From Lachnospiraceae bacterium (GTDB lineage Bacteria; Bacillota; Clostridia; Lachnospirales; Lachnospiraceae): 64,000 nucleotides of DNA. Location: assembly GCA_902363445.1 (NCBI GenBank), contig CABJAB010000002.1:248001-312000 (forward strand). The letters are read 5' to 3'. A program made the translations under genes and the position numbers. Below the pieces are notes generated by a model. It was not told the origin of the DNA. It worked only from the letters and a program-made list of their open reading frames with translations, and did not search any database. Each line of letters begins with the position of its first letter. Position 1 is the first letter of the stretch. Below, piece by piece: positions 26,101 to 34,046 of the stretch.

Positions 26101-26360
26101 TCATCCACTTTGATCCGTGGTGGAATCTGGCTGCACAGAATCAGGCCACCGACAGAGCTCATCGGATTGGACAGAAAAAGGTGGTATCGGTGTTCCGGCT
26201 CATAGCCAAAGATACCATTGAGGAAGGGATCCTGCGGCTTCAGGAAATAAAGAAGGAGCTGACGGATCAGGTAATCGAAAATGAAGCGGCTTCTTTCGGA
26301 AGTCTCAGCAGGGAGGCGCTGATCAAATTGTTGGAGGAAGAGGATGCTGGATTATATTGA
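23103..26360 (+). CDS. SWIM zinc-finger SNF2-family helicase
   Basis: 1085 residues from ATG 23103 (AGGTGGG just before; the frame is open further left inside argS). An N-terminal SWIM zinc finger ([17 protein letters not shown], about 73-90) leads into a long central region, the SNF2_N-type bacterial domain, and then the Swi2/Snf2 ATPase: [12 protein letters not shown] near 642, DEAQYIKN near 742, [14 protein letters not shown], and the C-terminal helicase half with [36 protein letters not shown] and [11 protein letters not shown]. Such proteins remodel protein-DNA or RNA polymerase complexes; bacterial members are poorly understood. Its end overlaps the dipeptidase start by 17 bases. Confidence 0.93.
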   Translation: [1085 protein letters not shown]

Positions 26361-27366
26361 CATGCACTGTGATACGCTTCTGGTATTTGCGGACGAAGGC
26401 GGAAGTCTCTACGAAAATCAGATGAAGATTGACATCCGGAGACTGAAGAAGGGGGGATGCCTTGCACAGTTCTTTGCCATCTGGATGCCGGATGAGGATG
26501 CGAAAATCCAGGTAAAGGTCCTGCCGGAGAAAGACGAGGACGGAAAATGTCCGGAATCTGAATTGGCTTTATGGGATGAATCCTATATAGAAAAATTGAT
26601 TTCCGGAATCAAAAGGGAGGTTTCTCTGCATGGAGACGAGATTGCGTTTGCCGGCTCTTATGGGGATTTAAAACAGAATGAAGCGGATAAAAAGATCTCC
26701 GCTTTCCTAACTCTGGAGGACGGCAGGGCAGTGCGCGGAAAGCTTGAAAACCTGAGGCGGTTTTATGATATGGGAATCCGGCTGATAACTTTGACATGGA
26801 ACCATGACAACTGCTTCGGAAAGGCTAACTACAGGGACGCCGCCTATGGGAGCAAAGGCAGCGGCCTTTCTGCTTTCGGTAAAGAGGCGGTGGCCTATAT
26901 GAATGATTTGGGAATGATCGTAGATGTGTCCCATCTGTCGGATGAGGGCTTCTACGACGTGGCAGAGCTTTGCGCCAGGCCTTTTGTGGCGTCCCACTCC
27001 AATGCCAGAGCATTGGCGGACTGTTCCAGGAACATGAGTGACGAAATGATCCGTCTGTTGGCGAAAAAGGGCGGCGTCATGGGGCTGAATTTCGCTCCGG
27101 GATTTCTGGATGAGGATTTTTTCAGTGAACACAGCAGTGTCGTCCGAATGGCCGCCCATGCGCGTCATATCCTGGACTGCGGCGGAGAAGGCGTCCTGGC
27201 GCTGGGATCCGATCTGGACGGCGTTACAGGAGACCTGGAGATTGATTCTCCGGATAAGATGTATCTTTTATGGGAAGCCCTCAAAAATGCAGGCTTTACG
27301 GAACGCCAGCTGGAGCTTGTCATGCACGGAAACGCAGAGCGGGTCATCCGGGATGCCATGGGATAA
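26344..27366 (+). CDS. Membrane dipeptidase (peptidase family M19)
   Basis: 340 residues. The metal centre is laid out as in renal-dipeptidase homologues: DMHCDTLL (His8, Asp10), a bridging Glu in AFLTLEDG, His residues in VDVSHLSDEGF and FVASHSNARAL, and Asp in LGSDLDGVTG. It hydrolyses dipeptides, including some with D-amino acids, with zinc. There is no signal peptide, so a cytoplasmic location is likely despite the family name. It overlaps the SNF2 gene by 17 bases, so the two are cotranscribed although no functional link is obvious. Confidence 0.9.
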   Translation: MLDYIDMHCDTLLVFADEGGSLYENQMKIDIRRLKKGGCLAQFFAIWMPDEDAKIQVKVLPEKDEDGKCPESELALWDESYIEKLISGIKREVSLHGDEIAFAGSYGDLKQNEADKKISAFLTLEDGRAVRGKLENLRRFYDMGIRLITLTWNHDNCFGKANYRDAAYGSKGSGLSAFGKEAVAYMNDLGMIVDVSHLSDEGFYDVAELCARPFVASHSNARALADCSRNMSDEMIRLLAKKGGVMGLNFAPGFLDEDFFSEHSSVVRMAAHARHILDCGGEGVLALGSDLDGVTGDLEIDSPDKMYLLWEALKNAGFTERQLELVMHGNAERVIRDAMG

Positions 27367-27479
27367 GTTTTACGGTTTCCGGCAGAGTTTTTCCATGATT
27401 GCTATGGAAGAATAAAGGGAACTGTGATAGAATGAATTCATCTTGGATAATAATAAAACGGTAAGGAGAAAGAGAAGGT

Positions 27480-28652
27480 ATGGATAATTTTACATTTTAC
27501 AGCCCGACATATTTTGTATTCGGAAAAGGAAAAGAGAATGAGACAGGCCATTATGTAAGGCGCTTCGGCGGCAGCAAGGTGCTCATCCATTACGGCGGCG
27601 GGAGCGTTGTCCGTTCCGGTCTTTTAGACAGGGTAAAGGCTTCTCTGGACAAGGAAGGGGTTTCCTACATAGAGCTGGGAGGCGTAAAGCCGAATCCCAG
27701 GAGCGGCCTTGTATATCAGGGCATCGAGCTGTGCAAAAAAGAAGGGGTGGATTTTGTCCTGGCAGTAGGCGGAGGGAGCACCATTGATTCCTCTAAAGCG
27801 ATCGCCATGGGAGCTGTTTACGACGGAGATTTCTGGGATTTTTACGCGGGCAGGGCGGCTGCAGAGCGCGCCCTTCCGGTAGCGTCGGTCCTGACCATAG
27901 CGGCCGCCGGCAGCGAGGGCAGCGACGGCTCCGTGATCACCAATGAAGACGGCATGTACAAACGGCCTTATGGAAGTGAAGTCATCCGGCCGGTATTTGC
28001 CGTCATGAACCCGGAGCTTACGATGACTCTGCCGCCGTATCAGACGGCGAGCGGCTGTACGGATATCATGGCCCATGTATTTGAACGTTATTTTACCAAT
28101 ACGAGAAATGTGGAGATTACGGACCGGTTCTGCGAGGCTGTCTTAAAGACTATCATCAAGGAGCTTCCGAAGGTCCTGGAAGATCCCAATGATTATGAGG
28201 CCAGAGCCAATATCATGTGGGCGAGTACCATGGCGCACAATGACATCTGCGGAGTCGGGAGAGAGCAGGACTGGGCGAGCCACAATCTGGAGCATGAGCT
28301 TTCCGCGCTCTATGACTGTGCCCACGGAGCGGGTCTGGCTGTGATGTTCCCTGCGTGGATGACGTATGTGATGCCCCATGATGTGAACCGTTTTGCCCAG
28401 TTTGCGGTCCGTGTTTGGGGATGTGAGATGGACTTCGAACATCCGGAGGAGACGGCCAGGGAAGGAATCGCCAGGACCAAGGCATTTTTCCATTCCATTG
28501 GTATGCCGACCTCTTTCTCGGAGCTGGGAGCAAAGGAAGAGGATATACCGAAGCTTCTCGATACTCTGCAGATTGACGGACGTACAGAGGGATTCTTTGT
28601 GAAACTGGGACGAAAAGAATGTGAAGAGGTTTACCGTCTGGCCTGCAGATAA
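27480..28652 (+). CDS. Iron-containing alcohol dehydrogenase (BdhA/YugJ type), copy 1
   Basis: 390 residues of the group III alcohol dehydrogenase family. NAD(P) contacts are in LAVGGGSTIDSSKAIAMG. Metal ligands are an Asp near CTDIMAHVFERYF and the His residues in ASHNLEHELSALYDCAHGAGLAVMFPAW. The FYSPTYFVFGKGKENE start is typical of NADP(H)-dependent butanol dehydrogenases. It reduces short-chain aldehydes to alcohols to dispose of reductant in fermentation. A second, clearly related copy lies 1.1 kb downstream, past a zinc-ribbon protein. TAAGGAGAAAG precedes the ATG. Confidence 0.93.
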   Translation: MDNFTFYSPTYFVFGKGKENETGHYVRRFGGSKVLIHYGGGSVVRSGLLDRVKASLDKEGVSYIELGGVKPNPRSGLVYQGIELCKKEGVDFVLAVGGGSTIDSSKAIAMGAVYDGDFWDFYAGRAAAERALPVASVLTIAAAGSEGSDGSVITNEDGMYKRPYGSEVIRPVFAVMNPELTMTLPPYQTASGCTDIMAHVFERYFTNTRNVEITDRFCEAVLKTIIKELPKVLEDPNDYEARANIMWASTMAHNDICGVGREQDWASHNLEHELSALYDCAHGAGLAVMFPAWMTYVMPHDVNRFAQFAVRVWGCEMDFEHPEETAREGIARTKAFFHSIGMPTSFSELGAKEEDIPKLLDTLQIDGRTEGFFVKLGRKECEEVYRLACR

Positions 28653-28700
28653 GAGATTTGACAGGAATGATGAAAGCCGGATGAGAAGGGCGGGAGAGAG

Positions 28701-29765
28701 ATGAAAAAACGTTATTTGTGCCCAGTGTGTGAGCATGAGCTGACGGCAAAGAGTTTTTGCCCGGAGTGTAAGCGGCTTCGGAAGGAGCCGATCATATATG
28801 AGGGAGATTTCCTGCCCAATGAAAGTGGTTCGGGGGCAGGCGTCCTCGAAACTGCGGCAGTGAAGACGAAGGATACATGGAGCGCGGGGAGCTATGGGAG
28901 CGTTCCTCCGCGCACCGGTGCAAAGAAACCTTTGCCGGATGCTTACCAAAACACCAGGTATCCGGACACTTGTGGTGGGAAACATACATACGGAATACCA
29001 AATGTCGATCCTCATCGAAGGAAAAATATTTTGGAGGATGAGAAAAAGAAAGACGGCAGCGGCATGAAGATCGTGGGACGGCTGTTTTTCGCGGCGGCTC
29101 TGATTCTAGTGATTGTCCTTTGCTGGGAGCCGATCAAGACGACGGCTCTTAAGCTTTGGAAGGACAGCGGCTTGGAGACAGTCTTTAACGGAAAGGATGC
29201 CTCAGAAGAGGAGTCAGCCGGGGCGGACAGCTCCCACCAGGAGGTTGACGAGGAAGAGATTTTGGCAGCCGGTGAGCCATGCAGCGGTTATTCCCATTAC
29301 GATGTGGACGGACAAATCTTTATAGACACGCTGGCCGGTTACTGTAAAGAACTGTGGCAGAGTGAAGATATCCAGGTTTCCAATGCAGTGACCAGCAATT
29401 GGATATCCTCCTATGGGGACAGAGACTATACTTATTATGAGAAGAGCGTTTTTGTTGATATCGGCGATGATACGGGGAACTATTTTCGGATTGTTTCCGA
29501 TACAGTCACCGGAGAGGTGATGCAGGTATCGGTCTCCGCCAGCGGAAAGGATACGGCTCAGAAGCTTCTGCTCTTGGCGGGCTGCAGCCTGGATCCTGCC
29601 GCGGACCGGAACCAGCTCTGGCAGGAGGTGCAGGGCTTTTTTTCCGATGCGGAAGCGAATGGCTATCTGTTTACGGAGTGGGAAACGAGTGATCTTTACG
29701 TTTCCATCGACGAGGGGAGTTATTACTGTACTCTGGAGTGCCTGGACGAATATGACAAGTATTGA
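28701..29765 (+). CDS. Zinc-ribbon, single-pass membrane protein of unknown function
   Basis: 354 residues, not recognised beyond its architecture. The N terminus is a zinc ribbon (CPVC near residue 8, CPEC near 20). A low-complexity linker follows, one membrane segment at about 117-136 (GRLFFAAALILVIVLCW), an acidic stretch (DASEEESAGADSSHQEVDEEE), and a soluble C-terminal domain rich in Tyr/Asp that should lie outside the cell. This plan is common in Lachnospiraceae proteins with a cytoplasmic ribbon and an extracellular sensor-like part. It sits between two alcohol dehydrogenase genes with gaps of 48 and 47 bases and is probably cotranscribed with them. Confidence 0.7.
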   Translation: MKKRYLCPVCEHELTAKSFCPECKRLRKEPIIYEGDFLPNESGSGAGVLETAAVKTKDTWSAGSYGSVPPRTGAKKPLPDAYQNTRYPDTCGGKHTYGIPNVDPHRRKNILEDEKKKDGSGMKIVGRLFFAAALILVIVLCWEPIKTTALKLWKDSGLETVFNGKDASEEESAGADSSHQEVDEEEILAAGEPCSGYSHYDVDGQIFIDTLAGYCKELWQSEDIQVSNAVTSNWISSYGDRDYTYYEKSVFVDIGDDTGNYFRIVSDTVTGEVMQVSVSASGKDTAQKLLLLAGCSLDPAADRNQLWQEVQGFFSDAEANGYLFTEWETSDLYVSIDEGSYYCTLECLDEYDKY

Positions 29766-29812
29766 CGGCAGAAGGCGTGCAGCTTAGAAGGAGGAGCGAA
29801 AAGGGGTAGGCC

Positions 29813-30982
29813 ATGGAGAATTTTGATTTTTATGCGCCGACAAAGATGTTGTTCGGCAAAGGGAAGGCAGCCTGCCTGCCGGAAGAAATGAGATCATGCG
29901 GAAACAGGGTGCTCATGGTATACGGCGGCGGGAGTATTAAAAAGAACGGTATTTATGATACTGTATGCAGCATCCTGAAGGAAAACGGCTTTCAGTTCTG
30001 GGAGCTTGGGGGAGTGACGCCGAATCCTAAAATTGAGACTGTGCGGGCAGGAATCGCCATGGCGAGGGAGCATCAGGCCGACATGATTCTGGCCGTGGGC
30101 GGCGGGAGTACCGTGGACTGCGGAAAAGTAATAGCGGCCGGATATTTCTATGAAGGAGATGCCTGGGACGTAGTGAAAGACCCGTCTCTGATAAACGGCG
30201 CTCTTCCAGTATTTACCGTACTCACAATGGCGGCTACCGGATCGGAGATGAATCCAACGGCGGTGATCACCAATCAGGCCGTCCATGAGAAGCAGGGAGT
30301 ACACAGCAGCCATCTGTATCCCCGGGCTTCTGTTCTGGATCCCACATATCTGTATACACTCCCGGCGATTCAGACAGCAGCCGGCGTGGCGGATATCATG
30401 TCCCATATCTTTGAAGGGTATTTTAAAAAGACAGAGGACGCGTATGTCCAGGATAAGTTTTCAGAGGGAATCCTTAAGACCTGCATCAAATGGGGTCCTG
30501 TGGCGCTGACAGAGCCGGAGAATTATTCAGCCAGGGCGAATATCATGTGGGCGGCCAGCATGGCTCTGAACGGACTGTGCGGATGCGGCAAGGAAGGAAA
30601 ATGGTCCTGTCATGCCATACAGCATCAGCTGGGGGCCTATTATGATATTACTCACGGCGTGGGGCTGGCTGTCATCACTCCTGCCTGGATGCGCTATATC
30701 TTGTCGGAAAGCACAGTAGGGAAGTTTGTGGACTATGCCATAAATGTATGGGGATTTCCCAGGCAGCCGGATGAATTTGCCCTGGCTAATATGGGAATTG
30801 ACGCCACGGAGCAGTTTTTCGTTGACTGTGGGCTTCCCGTTACACTTTCCGAGCTGGGAATCGACGATTCCCTGTTTGAGGTTATGGCAAAGGCCGCGGT
30901 ACCTTACGCACAGCTGGATACGCAGGCCTATGTGCCTCTGCATGAGCAGGATGTGGTAAATATATACCGCGCCTGTCTGTGA
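29813..30982 (+). CDS. Iron-containing alcohol dehydrogenase (BdhA/YugJ type), copy 2
   Basis: 389 residues, parallel to copy 1 along its whole length: FDFYAPTKMLFGKGKA start, LAVGGGSTVDCGKVIAAG NAD(P) site, and SCHAIQHQLGAYYDITHGVGLAVITPAW with the iron-binding His residues. It should reduce aldehydes to alcohols in fermentation. The identity to copy 1 is visible but moderate, so this is an old duplication or separate gain rather than a recent tandem copy. metY follows after 36 bases. Confidence 0.93.
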   Translation: MENFDFYAPTKMLFGKGKAACLPEEMRSCGNRVLMVYGGGSIKKNGIYDTVCSILKENGFQFWELGGVTPNPKIETVRAGIAMAREHQADMILAVGGGSTVDCGKVIAAGYFYEGDAWDVVKDPSLINGALPVFTVLTMAATGSEMNPTAVITNQAVHEKQGVHSSHLYPRASVLDPTYLYTLPAIQTAAGVADIMSHIFEGYFKKTEDAYVQDKFSEGILKTCIKWGPVALTEPENYSARANIMWAASMALNGLCGCGKEGKWSCHAIQHQLGAYYDITHGVGLAVITPAWMRYILSESTVGKFVDYAINVWGFPRQPDEFALANMGIDATEQFFVDCGLPVTLSELGIDDSLFEVMAKAAVPYAQLDTQAYVPLHEQDVVNIYRACL

Positions 30983-31018
30983 AAAAGCAGAATTTAAAAG
31001 AGAGGAGATACAACCATT

Positions 31019-32308
31019 ATGGAACATCAGTATAAGCCGGAGACCATCTGCATTCAAAGCGGCTGGACGCCTAAAAAAGGGGAGCCGAGGGTGCTGCCCA
31101 TTTATCAGAGTACAACGTTTAAATATGATACCAGTGAGCAGATGGCCAGGCTTTTTGATCTGGAGGATGACGGATATTTTTATACAAGGCTGCAGAACCC
31201 TACCAACGACGCGGTCGCACAGAAAATCTGCGAGCTGGAGGGCGGTTCTTCCGCGATGCTGACTTCCTCAGGGCAGGCGGCGACCTTTTACGCGATATTC
31301 AATATCGCTTCGGCAGGAGACCATATCATAAGCTCTGCCACCATTTACGGCGGCTCCTCCAATTTGTTTACTGTAACGCTTAAAAAGCTGGGCATTGATT
31401 TCACTTTGGTGGATCCGGAAATATCTCCGGAGGATTTGGAAAAAGAATTTAAGCCAAATACCAAGGCCGTATTTGGAGAGACGATCTCCAATCCGTCACT
31501 GGTAGTTCTGGATATCGAGAAATTTGCTGAGGCGGCGCATAGGCACGGCGTTCCGCTGATCGTGGATAATACCTTTGCGACTCCCATCAACTGCAGGCCT
31601 TTTGAGTTCGGCGCGGATATCGTGACTCATTCCACCACGAAATATATGGACGGGCATGCGATGAGCGTAGGCGGCTGTATCGTAGACAGCGGGAATTTCG
31701 ACTGGATGGCTGTCAAAGAAAAATTCCCCGGGCTTACGACTCCGGATGACTCTTATCACGGACTTGTATACGCGGAAGCTTTTGGGAAAAAGGCGTATAT
31801 CGTGAAAGCGACGGCCCAGCTGATGAGGGATCTGGGAGCGATCCAGTCCCCCCAGAACGCATTCCTTTTGAACGTGGGACTGGAGACGCTGCACCTGCGG
31901 GTTCCCCGCCACTGCGAGAACGCGCAGAAGGTAGCCGAATACCTGGAAGCGAATGAGCAGGTGGCCTGGGTGAATTACCCTGGGTTAAAGAGCAGCCCTT
32001 ACTATGAGCGGGCTCAGAAATATATGCCGAACGGCACCTGCGGCGTGATTGCTTTCGGTCTTAAAGGCGGGAGAGAGCTTTCCATCCGCTTTATGGACAA
32101 TCTGAAGCTGGCCTGTATCGTGACCCATGTGGCGGATGCAAGGACGTCGGTGCTTCATCCTGCCAGCCATACCCATCGGCAGCTGAGCGATGAGCAGCTG
32201 ATCGAAGCGGGCGTAAAGCCGGATCTGATTCGCTTTTCCGTTGGAATCGAGAATGCGGACGACATCATCGCCGATATCGAACAGGCACTTGAATCTATAA
32301 AAGAATAA
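31019..32308 (+). CDS. metY: O-acetylhomoserine sulfhydrylase (homocysteine synthase)
   Basis: 429 residues of the Cys/Met-metabolism PLP family; the length and the GFGLKGG-type insert (IAFGLKGGRELSIRFMDNLKLACIVTHVADARTSVLHPASHTH) are typical of MetY rather than MetB/MetC. The PLP lysine is Lys208 in HSTTKYMDGHAM. It joins O-acetylhomoserine and sulfide (or methanethiol) to form homocysteine (or methionine). GAGGAGATA precedes the ATG. There is no S-box or other methionine riboswitch in the 36-base gap upstream, so it is expressed from a promoter further left. It ends at a strong terminator. Confidence 0.92.
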   Translation: MEHQYKPETICIQSGWTPKKGEPRVLPIYQSTTFKYDTSEQMARLFDLEDDGYFYTRLQNPTNDAVAQKICELEGGSSAMLTSSGQAATFYAIFNIASAGDHIISSATIYGGSSNLFTVTLKKLGIDFTLVDPEISPEDLEKEFKPNTKAVFGETISNPSLVVLDIEKFAEAAHRHGVPLIVDNTFATPINCRPFEFGADIVTHSTTKYMDGHAMSVGGCIVDSGNFDWMAVKEKFPGLTTPDDSYHGLVYAEAFGKKAYIVKATAQLMRDLGAIQSPQNAFLLNVGLETLHLRVPRHCENAQKVAEYLEANEQVAWVNYPGLKSSPYYERAQKYMPNGTCGVIAFGLKGGRELSIRFMDNLKLACIVTHVADARTSVLHPASHTHRQLSDEQLIEAGVKPDLIRFSVGIENADDIIADIEQALESIKE

Positions 32309-32320
32309 AAGAAACAGACG

Positions 32321-32367
32321 CACTTCAAGACGCCGGATCAGATTTCGGTATCTTGAAGTGTTTTTTT
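32321..32367 (+). terminator. Terminator after metY
   Basis: CACTTCAAGA (32321-32330) and TCTTGAAGTG (32351-32360) are exact complements around a 20-base loop, followed by seven T. Confidence 0.87.
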
Positions 32368-32394
32368 AAATATAGTACTGAATACTTTTTGAAA

Positions 32395-33104
32395 TCACTT
32401 CTGGAGTTCCTGGTTTAATGCTGGCAGAAGTTCCGGACCGTCACGATTTCGGTTCACTGGCGACTCAGGAGCCGCTTTATCCCCGCTCCAGGAGTACCGC
32501 TCACATGTCAACAGGAAATCTGGATGATTTCCTGCTTCCGGTTCGCTCAGAAACGGAATCGGTATTTCCGTTTCTGTCTCCATCCGCTTGGGGAACACCG
32601 GCCGCTGCCCTGCGGCGCTCACCTTTAGGCCGGTCCGAAATCTTTCTGCCGGCGTCCTGCCTGCCGCACCTTTTTGGATGATTTCCGCTCCCCTGATTCC
32701 AGAAAAGAATCGGATATCCACACGGCCCGCGTGCCTTATGGCAGCGGGCTGCGGTGAACCGCCTAATGGCTTTGGAGGCAAACGAGTGCTTATTTCGGTG
32801 CGGAAGAAAGAGCAGGAGGAAGGATTCGATTCCATCGTAAGGTAAGCGCCGTCAGGGCGTTAGCAGAATCTTCCCGGCCGCATGGAGGTAAAAACCGAAT
32901 TTCATGCAGGTTTTTATTGGAATCTGCCATGGAAAAATATCGATTTATCCATGGCAGTTGGAAAGGACCGACTGGAGGCCGTAAAGATTCTGATTACGGC
33001 TGCCAGCGAGCCGCCTGGATGGAAGCGGATTTCCTCCTGTATCATCTGGTTATAAAGATACGTTTTTTCAAAGATATTCAAAGGTATACTTCCACATCCT
33101 GGAT
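32395..33104. other. Gene-free, hairpin-rich segment (possible structured RNA or decayed repeat)
   Basis: About 700 bases with no convincing gene. It contains many exact short stems: CAGGAAATC/GATTTCCTG (32512-32534), CAGAAACGGAA/TTCCGTTTCTG (32549-32576), ACCGGCC/GGCCGGT (32597-32634) enclosing GCCGC/GCGGC, GCCCGC-TGCC/GGCA-GCGGGC (32725-32749), GCGGT/ACCGC (32751-32762), AAAAACC/GGTTTTT (32890-32915), and CTGCCATGGA/TCCATGGCAG (32924-32957). A GTATC/GATAC stem followed by six T (33039-33068) could end a plus-strand transcript. I do not recognise it as a known RNA class. A multi-domain noncoding RNA, or a cluster of palindromic repeats, would both fit. Confidence 0.4.
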
Positions 33105-33938
33105 TTAAAATATGGTGCCTGCCGCAGTCACATTGCCTGCCAGATCTTCTCTGTAATTTTCTGCTGTATGATTCAGGCTGCTTATTACGACTCCGTCGTC
33201 TCCCATGCGTCCTGTAGAATGGATGTACTGAAGACCGCCGATATAGAGGGCCATGTGTCCCGGAAAGTATAAAAGGTCGCCGGGCTTTACTGCGCATATG
33301 GGTATTTCCCTGACGGGATAGCCTTCCTTCAGCTTCGCGTCCCGGTATATGGAGATTCCATGGAGCAGATAGACCATGGAGCAGAGTCCGGAGCAGTCGA
33401 TTCCCTGAGGTGTTTTGCCTCCCCATCGGTATGGAGTCCGGAGATAAGTGAGCGCAGTGCGGACCAGGCTCTCTCTCAAGACATCCTCTTCCTTTTTCAG
33501 AGAATAGTGGGATTCAAGAAGAGGGCGGAGATGACTTTTTCTCATATATGCGCCGCGTCCGTCTACCAGCCGGATCTGATTCCAGCCGGCCTGTCCTGGA
33601 TTTTCCGTCGCAGCCACCTGGCTCCCCTTTGGAAGACTCAGGAAATACGGATTTTTAAAGCCGGGAACTTCAAAGACATCGGCCAGCGGCACATCCACCA
33701 CAAGCCGGCGGAATCTCTGCCAGCGTCTGACTGTCCATTCGTGCAGCTCCAGTCCTTCTGCCTTTACATACCCCTGATATCCATAATCGGTTTCAATGGA
33801 AACCCAGCCCTTTGGCGCCCGTTCACGGATAAAGACTTCCATGCCATACAGGGCCTCGTCCACCGTCTGGGCCTCATCCAGAGGATGCTCCTTCATCTTG
33901 AGCACCGGTATTTTTACAATTCCGCAGTTACTCCACAT
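33105..33938 (-). CDS. NlpC/P60-family cell-wall peptidase with SH3-like domains
   Basis: 277 residues on the minus strand from ATG 33938, seven bases after GAAGGAG; an upstream in-frame ATG at 33956 overlaps that ribosome site. Two SH3-like beta domains fill residues 1-140 (for example KGWVSIETDYGYQGYVKAEGL). The C40 peptidase follows with Cys182 (IDCSGLCS), His228 (PGHMALYIG) and His240 (YIHSTG). It matches YkfC-type enzymes that cut gamma-D-Glu-diaminopimelate bonds in recycled murein peptides. There is no signal peptide, in keeping with an intracellular recycling role. Downstream lies the hairpin-rich gene-free segment. Confidence 0.9.
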   Translation of the reverse strand: MWSNCGIVKIPVLKMKEHPLDEAQTVDEALYGMEVFIRERAPKGWVSIETDYGYQGYVKAEGLELHEWTVRRWQRFRRLVVDVPLADVFEVPGFKNPYFLSLPKGSQVAATENPGQAGWNQIRLVDGRGAYMRKSHLRPLLESHYSLKKEEDVLRESLVRTALTYLRTPYRWGGKTPQGIDCSGLCSMVYLLHGISIYRDAKLKEGYPVREIPICAVKPGDLLYFPGHMALYIGGLQYIHSTGRMGDDGVVISSLNHTAENYREDLAGNVTAAGTIF

Positions 33939-34046
33939 ATATGTTCTCCTTCCCATTGAATGCCTGTACTGTCTTGCTCATGACTTTAAGACATCCTATG
34001 AGAAAGAAGATTCGATTATGTATCCAGAATCATTTCCCGTTTCGTT

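Noticed and set aside
28143..29015. 290-codon frame antisense to the alcohol dehydrogenase and zinc-ribbon genes
   Set aside because: Crosses two genes whose products have clear motifs; shadow frame.
30983..31018. S-box/SAM riboswitch before metY
   Set aside because: The gap is 36 bases and has no such element.
32395..32835. 146-codon minus-strand frame in the hairpin-rich segment
   Set aside because: No ribosome site before its start, no recognisable domain, and it runs through several exact hairpins; treated as a chance frame.
32418..32845. Plus-strand frames at 32418-32681 and 32588-32845
   Set aside because: Overlapping, low-complexity products without ribosome sites or homology signals.
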